Below, piece after piece: positions 22,315 to 37,855 of a stretch of 64,000 nt of DNA. The translations under genes and the position numbers were made by a program. The stretch's first letter is position 1. The number at the start of each line of letters is the position of its first letter. This stretch comes from Apis mellifera. Taxonomy: Eukaryota; Arthropoda; Insecta; Hymenoptera; Apidae. Location of the stretch: contig NC_037648.1 of NCBI RefSeq assembly GCF_003254395.2, positions 6,940,135 to 7,004,134 on the forward strand. Direction: 5' to 3'. The notes beneath the pieces are model-generated. The model was not told the DNA's origin. It saw only the letters and a list, made by a program, of their open reading frames with translations, and ran no database searches.

Positions 22315-23599
22315 ATATAAATGTACAAAAATATATATTAACATCATGTATAATAATAATTTAAATTTAATTTTTACCTTGTTTATATAATTATTTTTTC
22401 TTTTTAATTTTTATATTTGTAATGTATAACATATTGTACATAATTATATATAATTATATGATTCTGTTACCAAAAAATTAGAAAGTGCTAAAACATTTAT
22501 ATATTTTTATACTTATTTATCGTTATTTCTTTGCTAAAGTTGAAAGATAAAACATAAAATTTTTCAGATATACTTTCTTTATATATATCTAGAAGAGAGA
22601 TCTAGTTAACAAAATTTGATATTTGTTTATGAAATTATATTTGTTATATTTTAAAAATATTTTGATTTTTCATGTTAAACTTTAATATATAATTTAATAG
22701 ACTTAATAAAACTAATTATAAATTTAAATAAGAAACTCGTTAACTTTATTAAAAATTTTCCTTTCTTTTGATATATTTTTATATAGCGAATCTTCGAATA
22801 TTTCAAACATCTGTTCCAATTCGATGTTCAATTGTTCAAGTTTTGAATTAAATTTTATATAAAATAATGTAAATTGAATCAATTTATTTTCAATTTTCAA
22901 AATATACATTATAAAACATTTTAAATATTTATTTCAAAATTTATTTCAAAAAATTATAGTGATTAATAATGATAAATCAAATTCAATTAAATATTTTTAC
23001 TTATAATAATATATACATAAAAAATAGAATCATTTATTAATTAATTAATAGTTTTTATGTATAATTCAATAATTGAGAATTATGGTTAATTAATATTGAT
23101 TTTTTTTAAAGAGATACATCTAACATTATTTTTATATTTTTATCTATTTTTAAAAATTTTTCTAAAATATCATATTATATCATTAAACAAATTGATATTA
23201 TTATAGTCATTCAATAATATGTGATTCTTTCTAGATTTTCAAATTTTTATTCAACTTTCAAAAACGGATTTTCCTCTAATTTTTTATTCGACTTTCAAAT
23301 TATTTGAATGTCAAAATTGTTTTAAAAAAAGATTTTACTATATTAATTAATTCAAATATTTATTTCAATTATGTAATATTATTTATTTAAATTAAAATTC
23401 AAGTGACTATTTCATGTGACTATTATTTAAAAAAAATTTTAATTCTAAAAAATTCTTACATCACTTGAATAAATAAAGATTTTTATTTCTATTTATCTAT
23501 TTTAAAATATTTTGCTCTGTTCATTAATGACAAAGTCAAAAAAAAAAAACATGTTACATAGTTATCTCTAGTTACAAATAATGCAAACGATATAAAAGG

Positions 23600-24058
23600 G
23601 ATTAATTTATTTCCAGCTGATTATTACGCTCGTTCGAGAACCGTCTGGCCGCGAGGACAGACATTGACATTGAAACATATGCACGCATACCCATACATAT
23701 TATAACGAGCGCAAAAGGATGGCCATTAACTCAAACGTATGCAAAACACATATACACGCGTTAGACATCGTCATAGAAAAAAGGATTAAGGTGCGCATGG
23801 GCGTATCTATGACGACGATTGACTCCTACTACGACCTCTAGTCATTTCTAACAATCCATTACAGCGTTATCACGTCGCGACCAGGAAACCTCTGTCTGTG
23901 AAAGTTCCGTTCAGAAAGTCTCGTGTTTTCGCCCACCGGAAACAAAATTTCTTTCAATTTACAGTTGACAACTTGTAAACAAAATTTTCAGTGGAACTAA
24001 ATGATCAAGTGGAAAGAACAAATATTAAGAAGAAAGAGCTTTCTCGTGTATTTATCAT
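23600..24058 (+). promoter_or_regulatory. AK5 promoter region and non-coding first exon
   Basis: An abrupt GC-rich island (about 23615-23960) in very AT-rich DNA, ending with a consensus donor: ATCAT then GTAAGTTC, intron from 24059. The next acceptor on this strand that leads to the AK5 start codon is at 26339. The island is therefore read as promoter plus 5' UTR exon 1, with exon 1 ending at 24058. The transcription start is not fixed. A short ATG-initiated frame at 24001 crosses the donor and looks like another upstream ORF. Confidence 0.5.
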
Positions 24059-26339
24059 GTAAGTTCGTAGACGTTGCAATTGTGCAATTGTGTCGAAAGT
24101 CATGAATGATCAAATCTATTTTTTTCTTTGAAAAGTTCTTTACTTTAGTGTTATATGTATTATTATTGTTATTCATTTTATCAATTTTTATCTTAACTTC
24201 AACTTTTTACAAATCAAATGATTAACCTCAATCGAGTTGATCATTCGATTTTTTAATCATTGCACATGATAATTCTATTATATATGATTCAATTGTTGAG
24301 ATAATTGTGGTGGTTTGTGGTAACAAAACGATTTGAAATACGATTCGGATTATAAAAAACTTTTAATTCGTTTAGAGAAGAATTGAAATCATGTCATGAT
24401 GATCTTTCCTGTCGCGTGATTTGCTTTTCCCGATCGATGTCCTTTCGATAGAATGAGATGCGATTGATATTTCGATAAAAAAGTTTCGAAAATAATTCTT
24501 TTTTGATTTTCGTTTTTTTATATGGTTTGAAATTATTAAATTGTGAATATTTTTTATCCGATTTTTATTTTTGTAGAAATCTGAGAAGAAATTCTTTAGA
24601 AAAGAAATTACAATTTTAATTTTATTTATGTTTAATTTTTATTTAAAAATGTAATATTCGTAATAAAATTGTATTTTATTTACATTATATACAGATTTTT
24701 GATTGAGTAATTGCTACGAATTATTGATAGTATCAATAAATAAAGATAATTTTACTTCTCTTTTACTTGTTCATCTAATATTATAATATAGCTTTTTATA
24801 AAATTTTTTATAAAAAAATTGTTAATGAAATAGATAGAAATTTATTTTGTCATTAAGTCATTTATTTTTCACATATAAATATTGTGGTGTATTTTTTTTA
24901 AAAAGATAAATGATATGATTCATGATAATGATTTATAAATAATTAATAAATTAATGTATGGATCGATGAAAAAATATTTAATATATGTACAAATTATTAA
25001 AATATTAAAATAATTTATCAAATTTATCTATTTATTTACGTTATTAAATAGGCCAAAAGGTCTCTCGAATACAAAAAACAATATAACAAAGACAAGATGC
25101 AATAATAAGCAGATAATTGTCATACTCGTTTTCATTCGTTTGCAGATTTAAATATATTTACTTTACGGGAAAGAAAATCAATAACATAATTATTATCTTA
25201 CTTGGGTAATAATTCTGTTTATGGAAGAGTTTCTGTTAATGAGATTTTGCACACGTAATGTAAAACTTTAAGGAATAGAATTTTATTTTCGAATATATTT
25301 TTAAAATATATATTTAAAAATATAATATTTTAAATCTAAAGGAAATAAAAACAAATGTGTAATCAAATTTAAATTCAGATTTCTGATGATTAGATAGATA
25401 GTTGATATTTATGCATTTTTATAAAATTTCATCATATTAATAATATTAAAATATAAAAGATTCAATAGAACAATATATTTATATTTTCATTTATTATTTA
25501 TTATTTATTATATTTATTTTTGTTATACATATATACAGAAAGAAACAAATCAAAGAATACTACAAGTTCATAGAAAATTTGATTCAGAACATTTTTTTTA
25601 AATATTGTAAGATTTCTATGACATTATATTAGAAAATTATATTAGAATGAACAAACAAATAATGGTACAAAAGAACCAAAATTGATACATAGATCTCGTA
25701 TATAACATAGAAAAATATATTAATATTTTCGTTCCCCTGTAATTTATATATATATCATAAAATAGTAATAAGCATTAATTAGTTCATATTGATCTGAAAG
25801 TGAATATAAATCCAACAATATATTACAATTATTCACTTTATATCTAAATCTGAATTATAGATGCAGAATATATTTATATATGTAAACAACATTGAGATAT
25901 GCAATAGTGAAATATTAACAGATATATAAATATTAGTTTTTATTATTTAGATATAAAGATTATAATTCAAATTCCAAAAAATAAATATTTTATTATTTAA
26001 TTTTGAAATATTTATAATACGATATATATTTACAATTTAATACCTTAAAAAATAAAATGGAATATATTTCAAAACTTTATTCATAATTTTATATTTTAAA
26101 ATATAAATACTATATAAAATATGTAATATATAATATGTAGAAATATTTAAAAAAAAACAAATTTTATTATTCTATCTTATATATTTCTATCTATCTTTAT
26201 ATACTTAATCAAAGTTACATGAAATGTAAATTGATTATAATATTTTTAATATTTATATTATTATATATTATATATTTATAATATATTTCTTATAATTGCA
26301 CAAAATTTTGAGAATCAATCAATTGTAATTTTTTTGCAG

Positions 26340-26867
26340 ATCACTGAATAATTTTCACGCAAAATCGTTCGCGCTGAAGACGAACATGTTCAAAAAATAG
26401 CCAATGAAAGAAAATGCATTGAATCTCGTATATTGAACGAAAATTCAACTATATGTGGATAATATTGCTATTGACAATCATTTTGAAGATTTTTCTGAAA
26501 AAACTGCGACAATTTAATCAAGTAGTAATAGAAACACGACGAATCGAGCTTTTACCTGTTCTTGAATATCGATTTATCGGTCTTAGATAACCTAATTGAT
26601 TTGCTTCTGTGAGAAATATATCATCGATTCGGTTTTTAAAAAAGTGAAAAATCTTAATTGAAAGTTGTTTCGAAGAAAGAAGAATTAAAATCTATCAACA
26701 AAAAAAAAAAGTTTTGTGAATAAAAAAGTTTCTAATGTGAAAAGTAAATTGTTGATTGTGATAATTGCTTCTCGAAGAAACGTGTCCAAAAAAAGGTGAA
26801 TTAATTAGTTGGAAGAATGTGAGTAAATGGCCGTGGTAGGATCTTGGCATCCTTTGAACGACCTACT
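26340..26867 (+). other. Long AK5 5' UTR with upstream ORFs (exon 2)
   Basis: An acceptor (TTTTTTTGCAG) ends at 26339 and the start codon used for AK5 is at 26868, so exon 2 contributes about 528 bases of leader. Several upstream ATGs occur. The longest self-contained frame is 26453-26590, 45 codons, with a hydrophobic start (MWIILLLTIILKIF) followed by a basic, arginine-containing tail. Another frame opens at 26827 and overlaps the main start. Such a leader suggests translational control of AK5, which is inference. Confidence 0.5.
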
Positions 26868-27686
26868 ATGGGCATTTGCCTGGACACTGGTAAGTACTTA
26901 TTGAAAATATTGGCACTTTGATCTCAAAATTATATGTGATTCATTATAGATAGAAATTAGAGATAATTGAAATTTGATTTTCAGATATATGAAATTCGTA
27001 TTCGAAACTTTATAAAATCTCAAATCTTTTGAAATTCTCGAAATGGTTATAATTTCTTTTTCATATTTTTTTTTTCTTTGCCAAGAAATATCTTTTTTTG
27101 TCAAAAATTTCATTTAAAAAAGTAAAATCTTAATAAATCTTGATTTTTAAAATTTTTTAAATTCAGATATAAATAGAATTCATTTCAGGAAAAATTTCAC
27201 TTTTGACATTTTCACGTGTTAATTAAACATTGCTATTAAAGAATTCTTTTAACAAAGAATTTCTTCTCTTAATTTGGAAATCTGTTACATTATGAAATAG
27301 AGACTTTAATAAATAGGTTAAAATGTTTTTTAATTTTTTGTTTAATAGATCCAAGAATATTATGATATAATAAAAAAATAAAAATAGTAGATTACATAAA
27401 GTTAAGTTTCTTTATTATGAATTAATTTATTATTTCCTATTTTCTTTATTTTTTTTTATAAATAATATAAACTGAGAATTTTGTGTAAATTTATTATTTT
27501 AAAATACTTAAATATATAAAATATATATATATATATATATATATAATATACATATAATATATATATACATATTATTTTATATATATATATATAAATATAA
27601 TATACATATAATATATATATAAATATATATATATATAAAATATATATATATATATAAATTTATTATTTTAAAATACTTAAATATAT

Positions 27687-27727
<41 letters not shown>

Positions 27728-27815
27728 CATATAATATATATATACATATTATTTTATATATATATATATATAAAATAATATATTTATATATATATATATA
27801 TTTTATATATATATA

Positions 27816-27869
<54 letters not shown>

Positions 27870-30800
27870 TAATATACATATAATATATATACATATTATA
27901 TAAAATACTTAAATATATAAAATATATAAAATATGTCTATATTTATAAATAATAAATAATATATTACTATATTATTATATAATTTAACTAGATATATATT
28001 ATAACTAGATATATATAGTATATTTTTTATTCAATTTTTTCTAATATAAAGAAAATTCAATATTGGTATATGTATACATATATTATTTTCTATGTTTCTC
28101 AATTTTTCTATTTTATATAAATAAAAAATCAATAATAGACAATTTAATTGTTATGTACCAAATAAATAATAAATATGGTAAAAATTCCAATAATTCAATA
28201 GGTATAATTTAAACTAATAATAAAACTATCAATATATATCGACTATAAATTATGTTTTTAATAAATAAAATTTCTTATAGAAAATATATGTATATATTTA
28301 TATATTTCATAAGAAATATATAATATTTTTATAGAAAAAATAAATGTTTTATTGTGAATAAGCACAAACATTACAAATATATTACATATTTTTAAAGAAT
28401 ATAATCACATTTTTATATTTATTTAATTATTCTTATGTTTATATTTATATTATCTACCTTTAATTTATTTTATTTTTTATAATTTATTATTTATTATTAT
28501 TTTTATTTATTTTATTATTTTAAATATAATTATATTTACATAAACATTCATAATCATATCATCAATTGCATTTCTATAATTGCATCATTATATTTAATAA
28601 TAAAAAACTTTGATTAATCCGATATTATTGCATTAAATTTTAATAAAAATTAGAATAATAAAATAATAATTAATATATATTTAATAATAAATATCATAAT
28701 AATAATAATAATTATAATAAATATATATTAATATATATTTAAAATATATTTAAAATATATTTATTATAAAAATAAATTAAAATTTTAGTATAAAAAATAT
28801 AAAAAAATAAATATAATGAAATATGAAACAAATATAATAAATCTTTATAATATAATAAATTTATTACTATTATATAATTTATTACATCAATATACAAATA
28901 TAACAAATTTATTTATTATTTGCTATATGATATAAAAGATTAAAAAACTTTCACTTTTTTAACTTTTAGCCTACAATTTATATTGCATACTTGACTTATC
29001 TTAATTAATCAATATTTAAAAAAACAATATCAATATTTAACTTTAATACACTTAAAAGATACATTTTATGTATATTAAAAATTGAATTTCATTTAAAATA
29101 CTTTAACTTGCTAGTTTTTTTTATTTCTTTTTCTTGTTTATCGGAAGAAAACAACACGATAAGGTGACGTTGAACGTTTGACTGTCTGATGTATGAACTC
29201 GTCAGAATCAATATGAATTAAGTTTTCATATCTAAGTCCAATGATGTTTTAGTATTTCCTCTTTATTTTTAGCATTCTAAATCATTGCAAAGTCAAATTC
29301 TTGCATAAATATTAAATAAGTAAAATTTAATTTATGATTAATTCTAAGTGACAATATCAACCAAAAAATTATATCTTAAGGTAATATTGTTTCAAATTAA
29401 GCATATATAAAATAAATACTTGTTTTTATAATTCAAATTTCATTGTAAAATAATATAGAAAATAATATATATATAATAATAATATATAAATAATGTTAGG
29501 TTAATAAAAAATAATTAGAGTTGAGATGTTCGAAATCTTAAAATCATTTTAAAATTTTAATATCATAAATTTTAATGTTATTTAAAACTCTCAAAATCAA
29601 GAATAATTTGTATAAATAATTTATTAGAATATTATAACAATATAAATTTAATTAATAGCAATAACTTAACTTGTGCTTAAAACTCATTTTAATTGATTTC
29701 ATTATAATTGGAATCCATTACAATATAATTATATATATATATATTGAGATATAAAGAAAGAAAAATTTCAAAATTTAAAAACATGACTATTACATCCATT
29801 GATTGATTACGAATTTGAGTTTAAATAATTCTAGAAAACAAAATATAACAAGAGAAGAAATAAATTATCTTTTTTATCTTTAAATTATAATTGAGAGTAT
29901 TATCTCTATAGTCTCCAATTTTTATCTTTATTATGATTAAATTATAAATTTCACAATTATTCTTTTAATAATTACAAAAATAATAAAAATAACTCTCTGA
30001 TTTCTATTTAAATAGTTTTATAAAAAATAGCATAACATTTAATGAATGAAAATTTAAAATTTATCATGAAAAAAATATCTAAATATTATTTATGTGAAAT
30101 ATATATATATATATATTTATATAAAATGATATAAATTTTAATTATTTTTAATTTTTATATATGTGAAATTTAATATTTAAAAATTATTTTATTTTAAATA
30201 TTTCTAGTATCTTACCATCATTTTATTAAAAAAAAAATATTGCTTTTTTTTTTTCCTTTTTCATATTTTAGCCTGATAATATTTTGATAATTCTGATATT
30301 AAAATGATCGTCTTTTGTTCTCTATTTAAAATTTCTAAATTCATTTTATTTACAAATTTTATTTCTAATAGTAAGTGACATATTTTAATCAAATAAAATT
30401 TAAATCAATAAAATTTCTCGTACATCATTTACATTATACATATTTAAATTTATTTAATTTAATATAATGTTATTTTCTCTTTCTAAAATAATATATGTGA
30501 ATTATTTTAATATAGAAATAAAGAAAAAAGAAGTATATCTTTTATTTTCATCTCATTTACATTTATATTTTACTATTTTATCTAATTAGAATTCTTTATA
30601 TTCTATTGCAAAACAACTAAACAGCATTTTTAAATGGATGAAACGTAAAACATGATGACTTAGCAAAATATCATTTCATTTTCACCATATTAAGTCACAA
30701 TACACGTGTGACCCACATATACCTTGTACTTGACATTACATACATGTATTATTCGATCGATAAAGTCTTCCAACGATTTCCCAAAAGAAAAGTAGAAACT

Positions 30801-33800
30801 CATTTTTGACATGAATTAGATTTTGATTTAGACAAGAAGAAGATAGGAAATTATACATATAGCTTAGATTTATAGATAAATATATATTCATATACGTGTA
30901 TATGTATATACAAGACATATATTTGTGGAATACTTTCGAAGAATTAACTCAAAAATTGATATACAAAAATAAGATTTATTTATTGAATTACGAAGAATTG
31001 AAATTAGACGAAATAGATAATAAGATATAAATAAATAAAATATCGCTTTATCTAATATAAAAATAAGTTGAATTACTTATAATTTGATAAATAAATAAAT
31101 CAACAATTTTGTATATCAATTTTTGTATTTATTTTGACTTTTATAATAATCTTTCAAAGATATTTATAACTTGTATATAAAATATTTTATTACTTTTTTT
31201 TATAATTCATTATAAATGACATTTTAAAAAATTTCATATTAAATAGATTTTTCTATAGTGATTCTTCATATTAAATATAAGAAAAAGAAAATTTTTTAAT
31301 TATTCAAACAAATAAAAAAAATGTAATTTAAAAAATTTTACGGTAATTTTAATGAACATATATCTTTTAAAATATTGATAATTTTTAATGCAATTTTATA
31401 AATATGTAAAATTACATATATCTTAAAAATTTCATTATAATTGTACTAAATGTAATTATTGTACTAAATTTAAATAATATTTATCAATATATATAAATAA
31501 TAATAAGAAATGAGATTTATGAAAAAATGAGACAATTAAAAATGATTATTAATTACAAAGTATCTTAAATCTTAATATTGATAAAAATTTTAGAAATGTT
31601 GATCTTCTGTTAATTATAAATATTTTTATATTTTTATATATATAGCTTACAAAATAAAATAACAATCCAATCTAAATTGTTGATATTTAATATCCATATT
31701 CCAATGATACCAATTGAGTATTAAGCAAATATGTTTCTTTCATTATATGCAGTTTCTTTATATTACATAGATATATTTTCTTTACAAATCAATGAGACAT
31801 GCCATAGACTCGACGATTTACGTGGAAATGAATACCTTGATGGTAACAAAGAAATTTCTATAGTCATGAGTCATGTAACGAAATCAATATTACAAATATA
31901 TAAGTTCATGACGTTCGTCGTTACCTAAACAAATGTGTTTATATTCCTTTCTAATAAAAATAACAAAATTAAAACAATTTAAATTAGATTTCAGGCATAA
32001 TTTTCTATTTTTCTGTTTATTTCACACGTTATTAAATTTTTGTTAAAATATTGTACTTATATAAAAATTTTAAAACAATTAATTTTTCTTAATCTTTTTT
32101 ATAGCCTAACTTGAAAAAATTTTTGGCAAGCTAATAAATAATAAATTTTTAATATTATCATGATAAATATAAAACAAAGAACAAGTAACTTCTTTGTGTT
32201 TGATATTAATTGTATTAAAAATCTTCAAATAATTATTTTCTAAATTATTTAATTTAAATTTTTTATAATTTTCTGTCGTACACAATTAAAAGTAATTAAA
32301 TTATATATTATATATATATTAATAAAATATTAAGAAATTAAATATTTAATAGAATATATAAGGATATATGTATATACTATATATACTAAATGTGTTGTCT
32401 ATGTTTGAATGAAATAAAATTTTTAAAATTTTAAAAATTAGAACGAACAAAAAAATTAATATATAAAAATATTGGTTCAAGTTTATTTATTAAGTTATAA
32501 ATTAATTTTGCATTAAGTCAAAGATAAATATGACAGACATAAAGCCATTTCATTATTTTATCTAGTAAGTAAAGAAATTATTAGTAAATGTATATACATT
32601 ATATATATTATAACATATACAATTAATGAATAAAACAATTTATATAAGATTTAAGAAATTCCTAAATCTATTATTATAAATTTACAGACAATTTTTAATC
32701 AAATATTTCATATCTATTTTTTTAATATTACGAAAAAAAAATTTGATGTTTTTCCAATTTTTTTTCTATAATTAAAATATTTTTTATATTTTTTTCCATT
32801 TCATAATACAAGGAGAATATTCATTGTTCAATTACTCGTTATCTGCTAATGTTATCAGCAATTATTAATAAAAGTATATAAAAAATATATATTATTAATA
32901 ATATTATATGTATATTATTGCCATCAAATTAAATTAAATTCAATTTTTTTTTATCACAACGAGCATCACAATTTACGAAAAATTTTTTATACCGAAAATA
33001 ATAAATATAATAAATAATAAATAATAAATATAATTAATGCATAAAAATATTTTAAAATGTTATCATTAAAATCTACTTCTGAATTTTTTTCAGAAAGTTG
33101 AATATTTTTCTTAAGGAAATCTTACAATCATAAAATTTTTCTTAATAAAAAACTTTTATTAAACCTTATATACAGTTTTGAGCATAATTTTTAATTCATA
33201 TCTCCGATCACTATATGTGTTTTTCATCTTTTTTACAGAAACACATCGTTCTACTGGCATGTGTTTCGTTCATTTATGGACACATAAGTAAATAAATAGA
33301 TGCTTCAACATTAGTTTCTCTACAGTACAAAGAAGACCATAAGACCATAGTTTATACACAATTTACGTTTACAGTTTAATCAATATTGCGAAATAATAGA
33401 GAGAAATAACATTACATTATGTGACACAATATTCTATCATGATAAATTTCACATTTGAAATGAATATTCAAATGATAATTATTATATTGTTACATAATAT
33501 ACGTCGTAAAGAATATCGATCAGTAGACAATTTCTTTTAAAATGATAATTTTTAATCAATCTAGAATCAATTTTTAATCAATCTAATCTTTCAAATTAAT
33601 AAATTTATTTTATTTTAATAGATTGTTATGTAATGTATATAAATTTTTAATCACGGATTAAAAATCATTCGATATATTAATCAACAATCATCGATATATT
33701 TTTTTAATTATTATCTTATTATTTTTTATGAAATTAATAAAAAAATAATAGAGTAAAAAGTTTTCTGATCAAAACATCATTTGTAAAAATAAAAACAGTT

Positions 33801-36800
33801 AGACTTATAAAAAGTTATATTAGAAGCTGTATCACATATTTTTTTCATTCTTTATAAATTTTTTTTAATTAATAAAATTTTTTATTTTTTTTTAATAATA
33901 TAAAACCTTTTTTTATTTTTGGAAAATTAATAATATTATTATTTAATTGAAATATCAAAATTAAATATCTAAAAATCTAAATATTTAATAAATTATCTAA
34001 ATACGTATTGACTTCGAAAAATCTAATAAATCTAAACTAAAATTCATTTAATGTAAAAAACGTAAATAATTTCAATATTTCAAGCAATATATAATTAATA
34101 ATAATTAAAAATTACAAAATTTAATTTTAAGTTTTATAATAAAGAAAAAAGCATTGAAAAATTTGTATTAATATATGCTTTTAAAATACAATCATTTATA
34201 TATAATATATTTCGAACAATTTTTATTTATTGTATGCACTTAATTATACTTATACTATACTTCTTGGAATTAATTTAATTGATTTTTACATATATATGCT
34301 GTGCTAATATAGAAATATTAGAATAAATATATTTATGAATAATTAAATACGACATATTGGTTTATGATCAGATTTTTTTCGATTTCAATAATCAAGAAAA
34401 AAAATTATTTATATATTACAAAAATTGTTATTAAAATTTTTAATTATAATACTTTATATTTTTATTATTTTTTTATTTGATTTATTTGATTATTTAAAGT
34501 TACATATATATATAATTAAACAATGTTATTTTCACTTTTCAATTATCAAGAAAAAAAATGAAATATTTACAATATGTATATTGCTTTATATCGACATATA
34601 TTATATATAATATTTACATGTTCATAAGAAGATCTTTTTTTAATTATTTTTGGAGGATTGATTGATATAAGAAAAACCATATCATTTTTTAACTATAAAT
34701 TGCATGAAGTGAGAGGGAGATAAAGTGAATCTATATTGTCTCCATCAGATTTTGTCAGCTCTCTGTCTCATATTCATTTAATGTAAATTTAATAAATAAG
34801 TTTCGATCATTATTTTTGTATAATAATTTTTATGTTTGTTTTCGTTTTTAGAATCCTTTGCGAATATATTAGCACTTAATTTTATTTCGCTGGAATTATA
34901 TTAGGAATAAAAATAATCTAAAGTTGGAAAAAAATTTATATTTCTTAAAAATTATAAGATATTATTTAAGAAAAATTTATTAAAATTATCAGATTATTAT
35001 ACTTTATTATGCTTTATTATATTTCTAAAATAGATCTTGAGGCTAATCTTGGCGCAATTAAAAAATATTTTCTTATATTTTCTTTTGAGAAAAACTGTAT
35101 AATTATGATCGCTAGCTTTATATTAAAAAATAGAAAACTTTAAAAAAAGAGATTTATTGGCACGAATAAAAATTGCCTCTTAGATATTAATTTCTTTAAT
35201 ATCGATTACATTTTTCGCTTAAAAAAATATTTATTAATTTATTAATAGAAGAGAAATCATTTTCAAGAATAAGGAAGAAAAAAAAATGAGAATGAAAGAG
35301 AAAGAGTTCTTGATCATTCAATGAAATTTTATAAACGTGTAAAAAAATTAATAAAACAGCAAAATTGAATTTTCGAATTTTAAGATGTTTTCACAAAGAA
35401 TTTTGAAGAAATTGATAAATGGGATATTACTCAATATAAAATCGATATCGCTCTATTAAATAAAAATCATAATAGTCGCAAAAAATTGAACGAATTATCA
35501 AAGAATTAATCTTTGTTGATCGTGCTTTTAAAAAAGAACATAAGGTTTTGTATCGATTGTCGTTAATTGAACAAAATAAAAAAAAAATTCCTTCTTTGTC
35601 CTTAGAATAAAGAATATATCTTTTTCCATTTAATTTTCCATCATCGATTTACAAAGCATTGCAGATTTTAATAAATGGAAAAAATAAAAAGAAAACTTTT
35701 GCATGAAAATAGAATTATAGTAGTTTAGTTTGAAATATATAGTAGTATAATAGTGTAGTTTGAAATAATAATTTAATTCGTAATGTTTAATTTCTGTAAC
35801 ATTTCTATCACGTTTAAACATTCTTTATTTAGATAACATAATAATTTTTGAAAAGATAATAATGATAAAGGAATAATATGAAAAAAATGACGATAATGAA
35901 CAAAATGAAAAAAATAATGAATTTTAAAAAAATATTCTTTAGTATTTAAACAAATCTATTTATAAACTCGAAAAAATGCAATTTCTTTGAAGAAATCGAG
36001 TGTTTACATATTGTTGCAGAAATCGGAGTGAAAATAAATTTGGACAAAATCAAGGTAATCCAAAAATGATTAATTCCAAAGAATATGTCTTAGTTGAGAA
36101 ATTTTCTATTACTTGTTATAAAAAATTTATCAAGAATTTATATATTTTCGTTAAATTATTATTAATGACTATCATTAATATTTAACATGTAAAATATTAT
36201 TATATACTATATTTCTTTATAGTTAACATTAATAATAATTGGGTTTCAATATTAATAAAATAAATAATATTACAATTAATAAGAAGATAAATTTAATATA
36301 TATTTAATATATATTTTGATTAATGATTAATAATAAACTAAATAGAATAGAATAAACTAATAAAAATTGCTAAAATCGTATCATTTAAAATATTTTACAT
36401 CATTCACACTTTAAAATTATAAAATTTTGCATTAATTTTTTAAAATATGGATTATATTGTTAGATAATAATCAATTAAAAGAAATTGATTATTTAAAATT
36501 GATTAAATTACATTAAATTTACCTGATTTTTTTTAAATATTTCTTATTTATATTATATAAAATTTCAAAAGTAATACACTGAAATTTAAATTAAAAGAAT
36601 ATAAAATTTTCGTATTTTTTTCATGATTATTATTATATATGATATTTCAAAAAAAATAAGATAATAATAAAATAATAAGATAATAACATAATAACATAAT
36701 AATAATATTTTCAAATAAAATATATTTATATAAATTATATAAATTTTTTAATCCATAAAACTTTATTGAATTATATTTCTTTTTGCTTTTCGAATTTAAA

Positions 36801-37819
36801 ATCCTTTCAGTCCTTTGATAATTAAATTCTAAAATTTTTTTTACAGTATAAATCCAAATATTCTTATCTTTGTGATAATAAAATAGCACAATTTAGATTT
36901 TTATATTTTAATTCCATTACAATTACAGTTATAAAAATAATTGAATAATTTTTAATTATATATTTGCATTTTTTAATATCATTAATAATTTTCAATATTT
37001 TTGTAAATTTTTATATTTTCTAGCTTTTAAAAATATCTTCATTTCATTTTAACCTTTTTTTTTTTAATATCACTATACATAAAATAGATATTTACAATAA
37101 TATATATATATAGATATGAATTTCATACTTCAATAATAGAAAAAATATTGAATAGATTATAAAAAAATATATACTTCTGTTTTACATCTTTATTTATTTT
37201 GATAATACATAGATAGAAAAATATTTGAATAGTAGAATAGATTGAATAATAATAGATATAGATAAAGTATAGATATAGTAGTAGATATTGGATAGATAGT
37301 AGATATAATACAATAGTTTAGTAGTTTTCACTATTTGATAGTAAAATTTTCAGATAAAATATAAAAAGATAAAATATAAAAAGATTATTTTCAGATAAAT
37401 AATAAAAAGTATTTACGGATAAATCTTTGAATATTGAAGATTTTATATATTGAATAAAGAAAAATTATAAACACGTATACAGAATAGGCATATAAATATA
37501 ATAAATAAATATAATAAATATGTTATTCAATTTGTAATCGTTAATATGTAATCAAATGTAAATAAGCTTGGGTGATATAAATTGTCACGCACTAGTGCAT
37601 GCAATATAGAAATTAAATTATTCAAAATTGTTTTCTAAATAACATTCTGTCAAAAATATATATTTTATGTATTCATAAAATATATAATTAAATCTTCGAA
37701 CACAAAAACTTTTTGCATATGAATTTTCATTTTTTAGAACAAATTTAAAAATTTACTAAATATATTTACATTGATATAATAAATATATAAATTATAAATA
37801 TATATAAATATATATAAAA

Positions 37820-37855
<36 letters not shown>

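Larger units (their letters stand above)
19271..23590. other. Gene-free AT-rich region upstream of AK5
   Basis: AT-rich sequence with a simple AATAATCAT-type repeat at about 21355-21400 and one complete MITE-like element (22057-22314). Frames of 60-70 codons here have only AT-driven composition and no homology that I recognise. Confidence 0.5.

Noticed and set aside
26827..26889. ATG at 26827 as the true AK5 start
   Set aside because: That frame enters exon 3 in the wrong phase and stops in exon 4 before the P-loop; only the ATG at 26868 joins to the kinase frame.
31731..31928. 65-codon ORF in the AK5 intron with slightly better codon use
   Set aside because: Not bounded by suitable splice sites in the AK5 phase and no homology recognised; kept only as a possible regulatory island.
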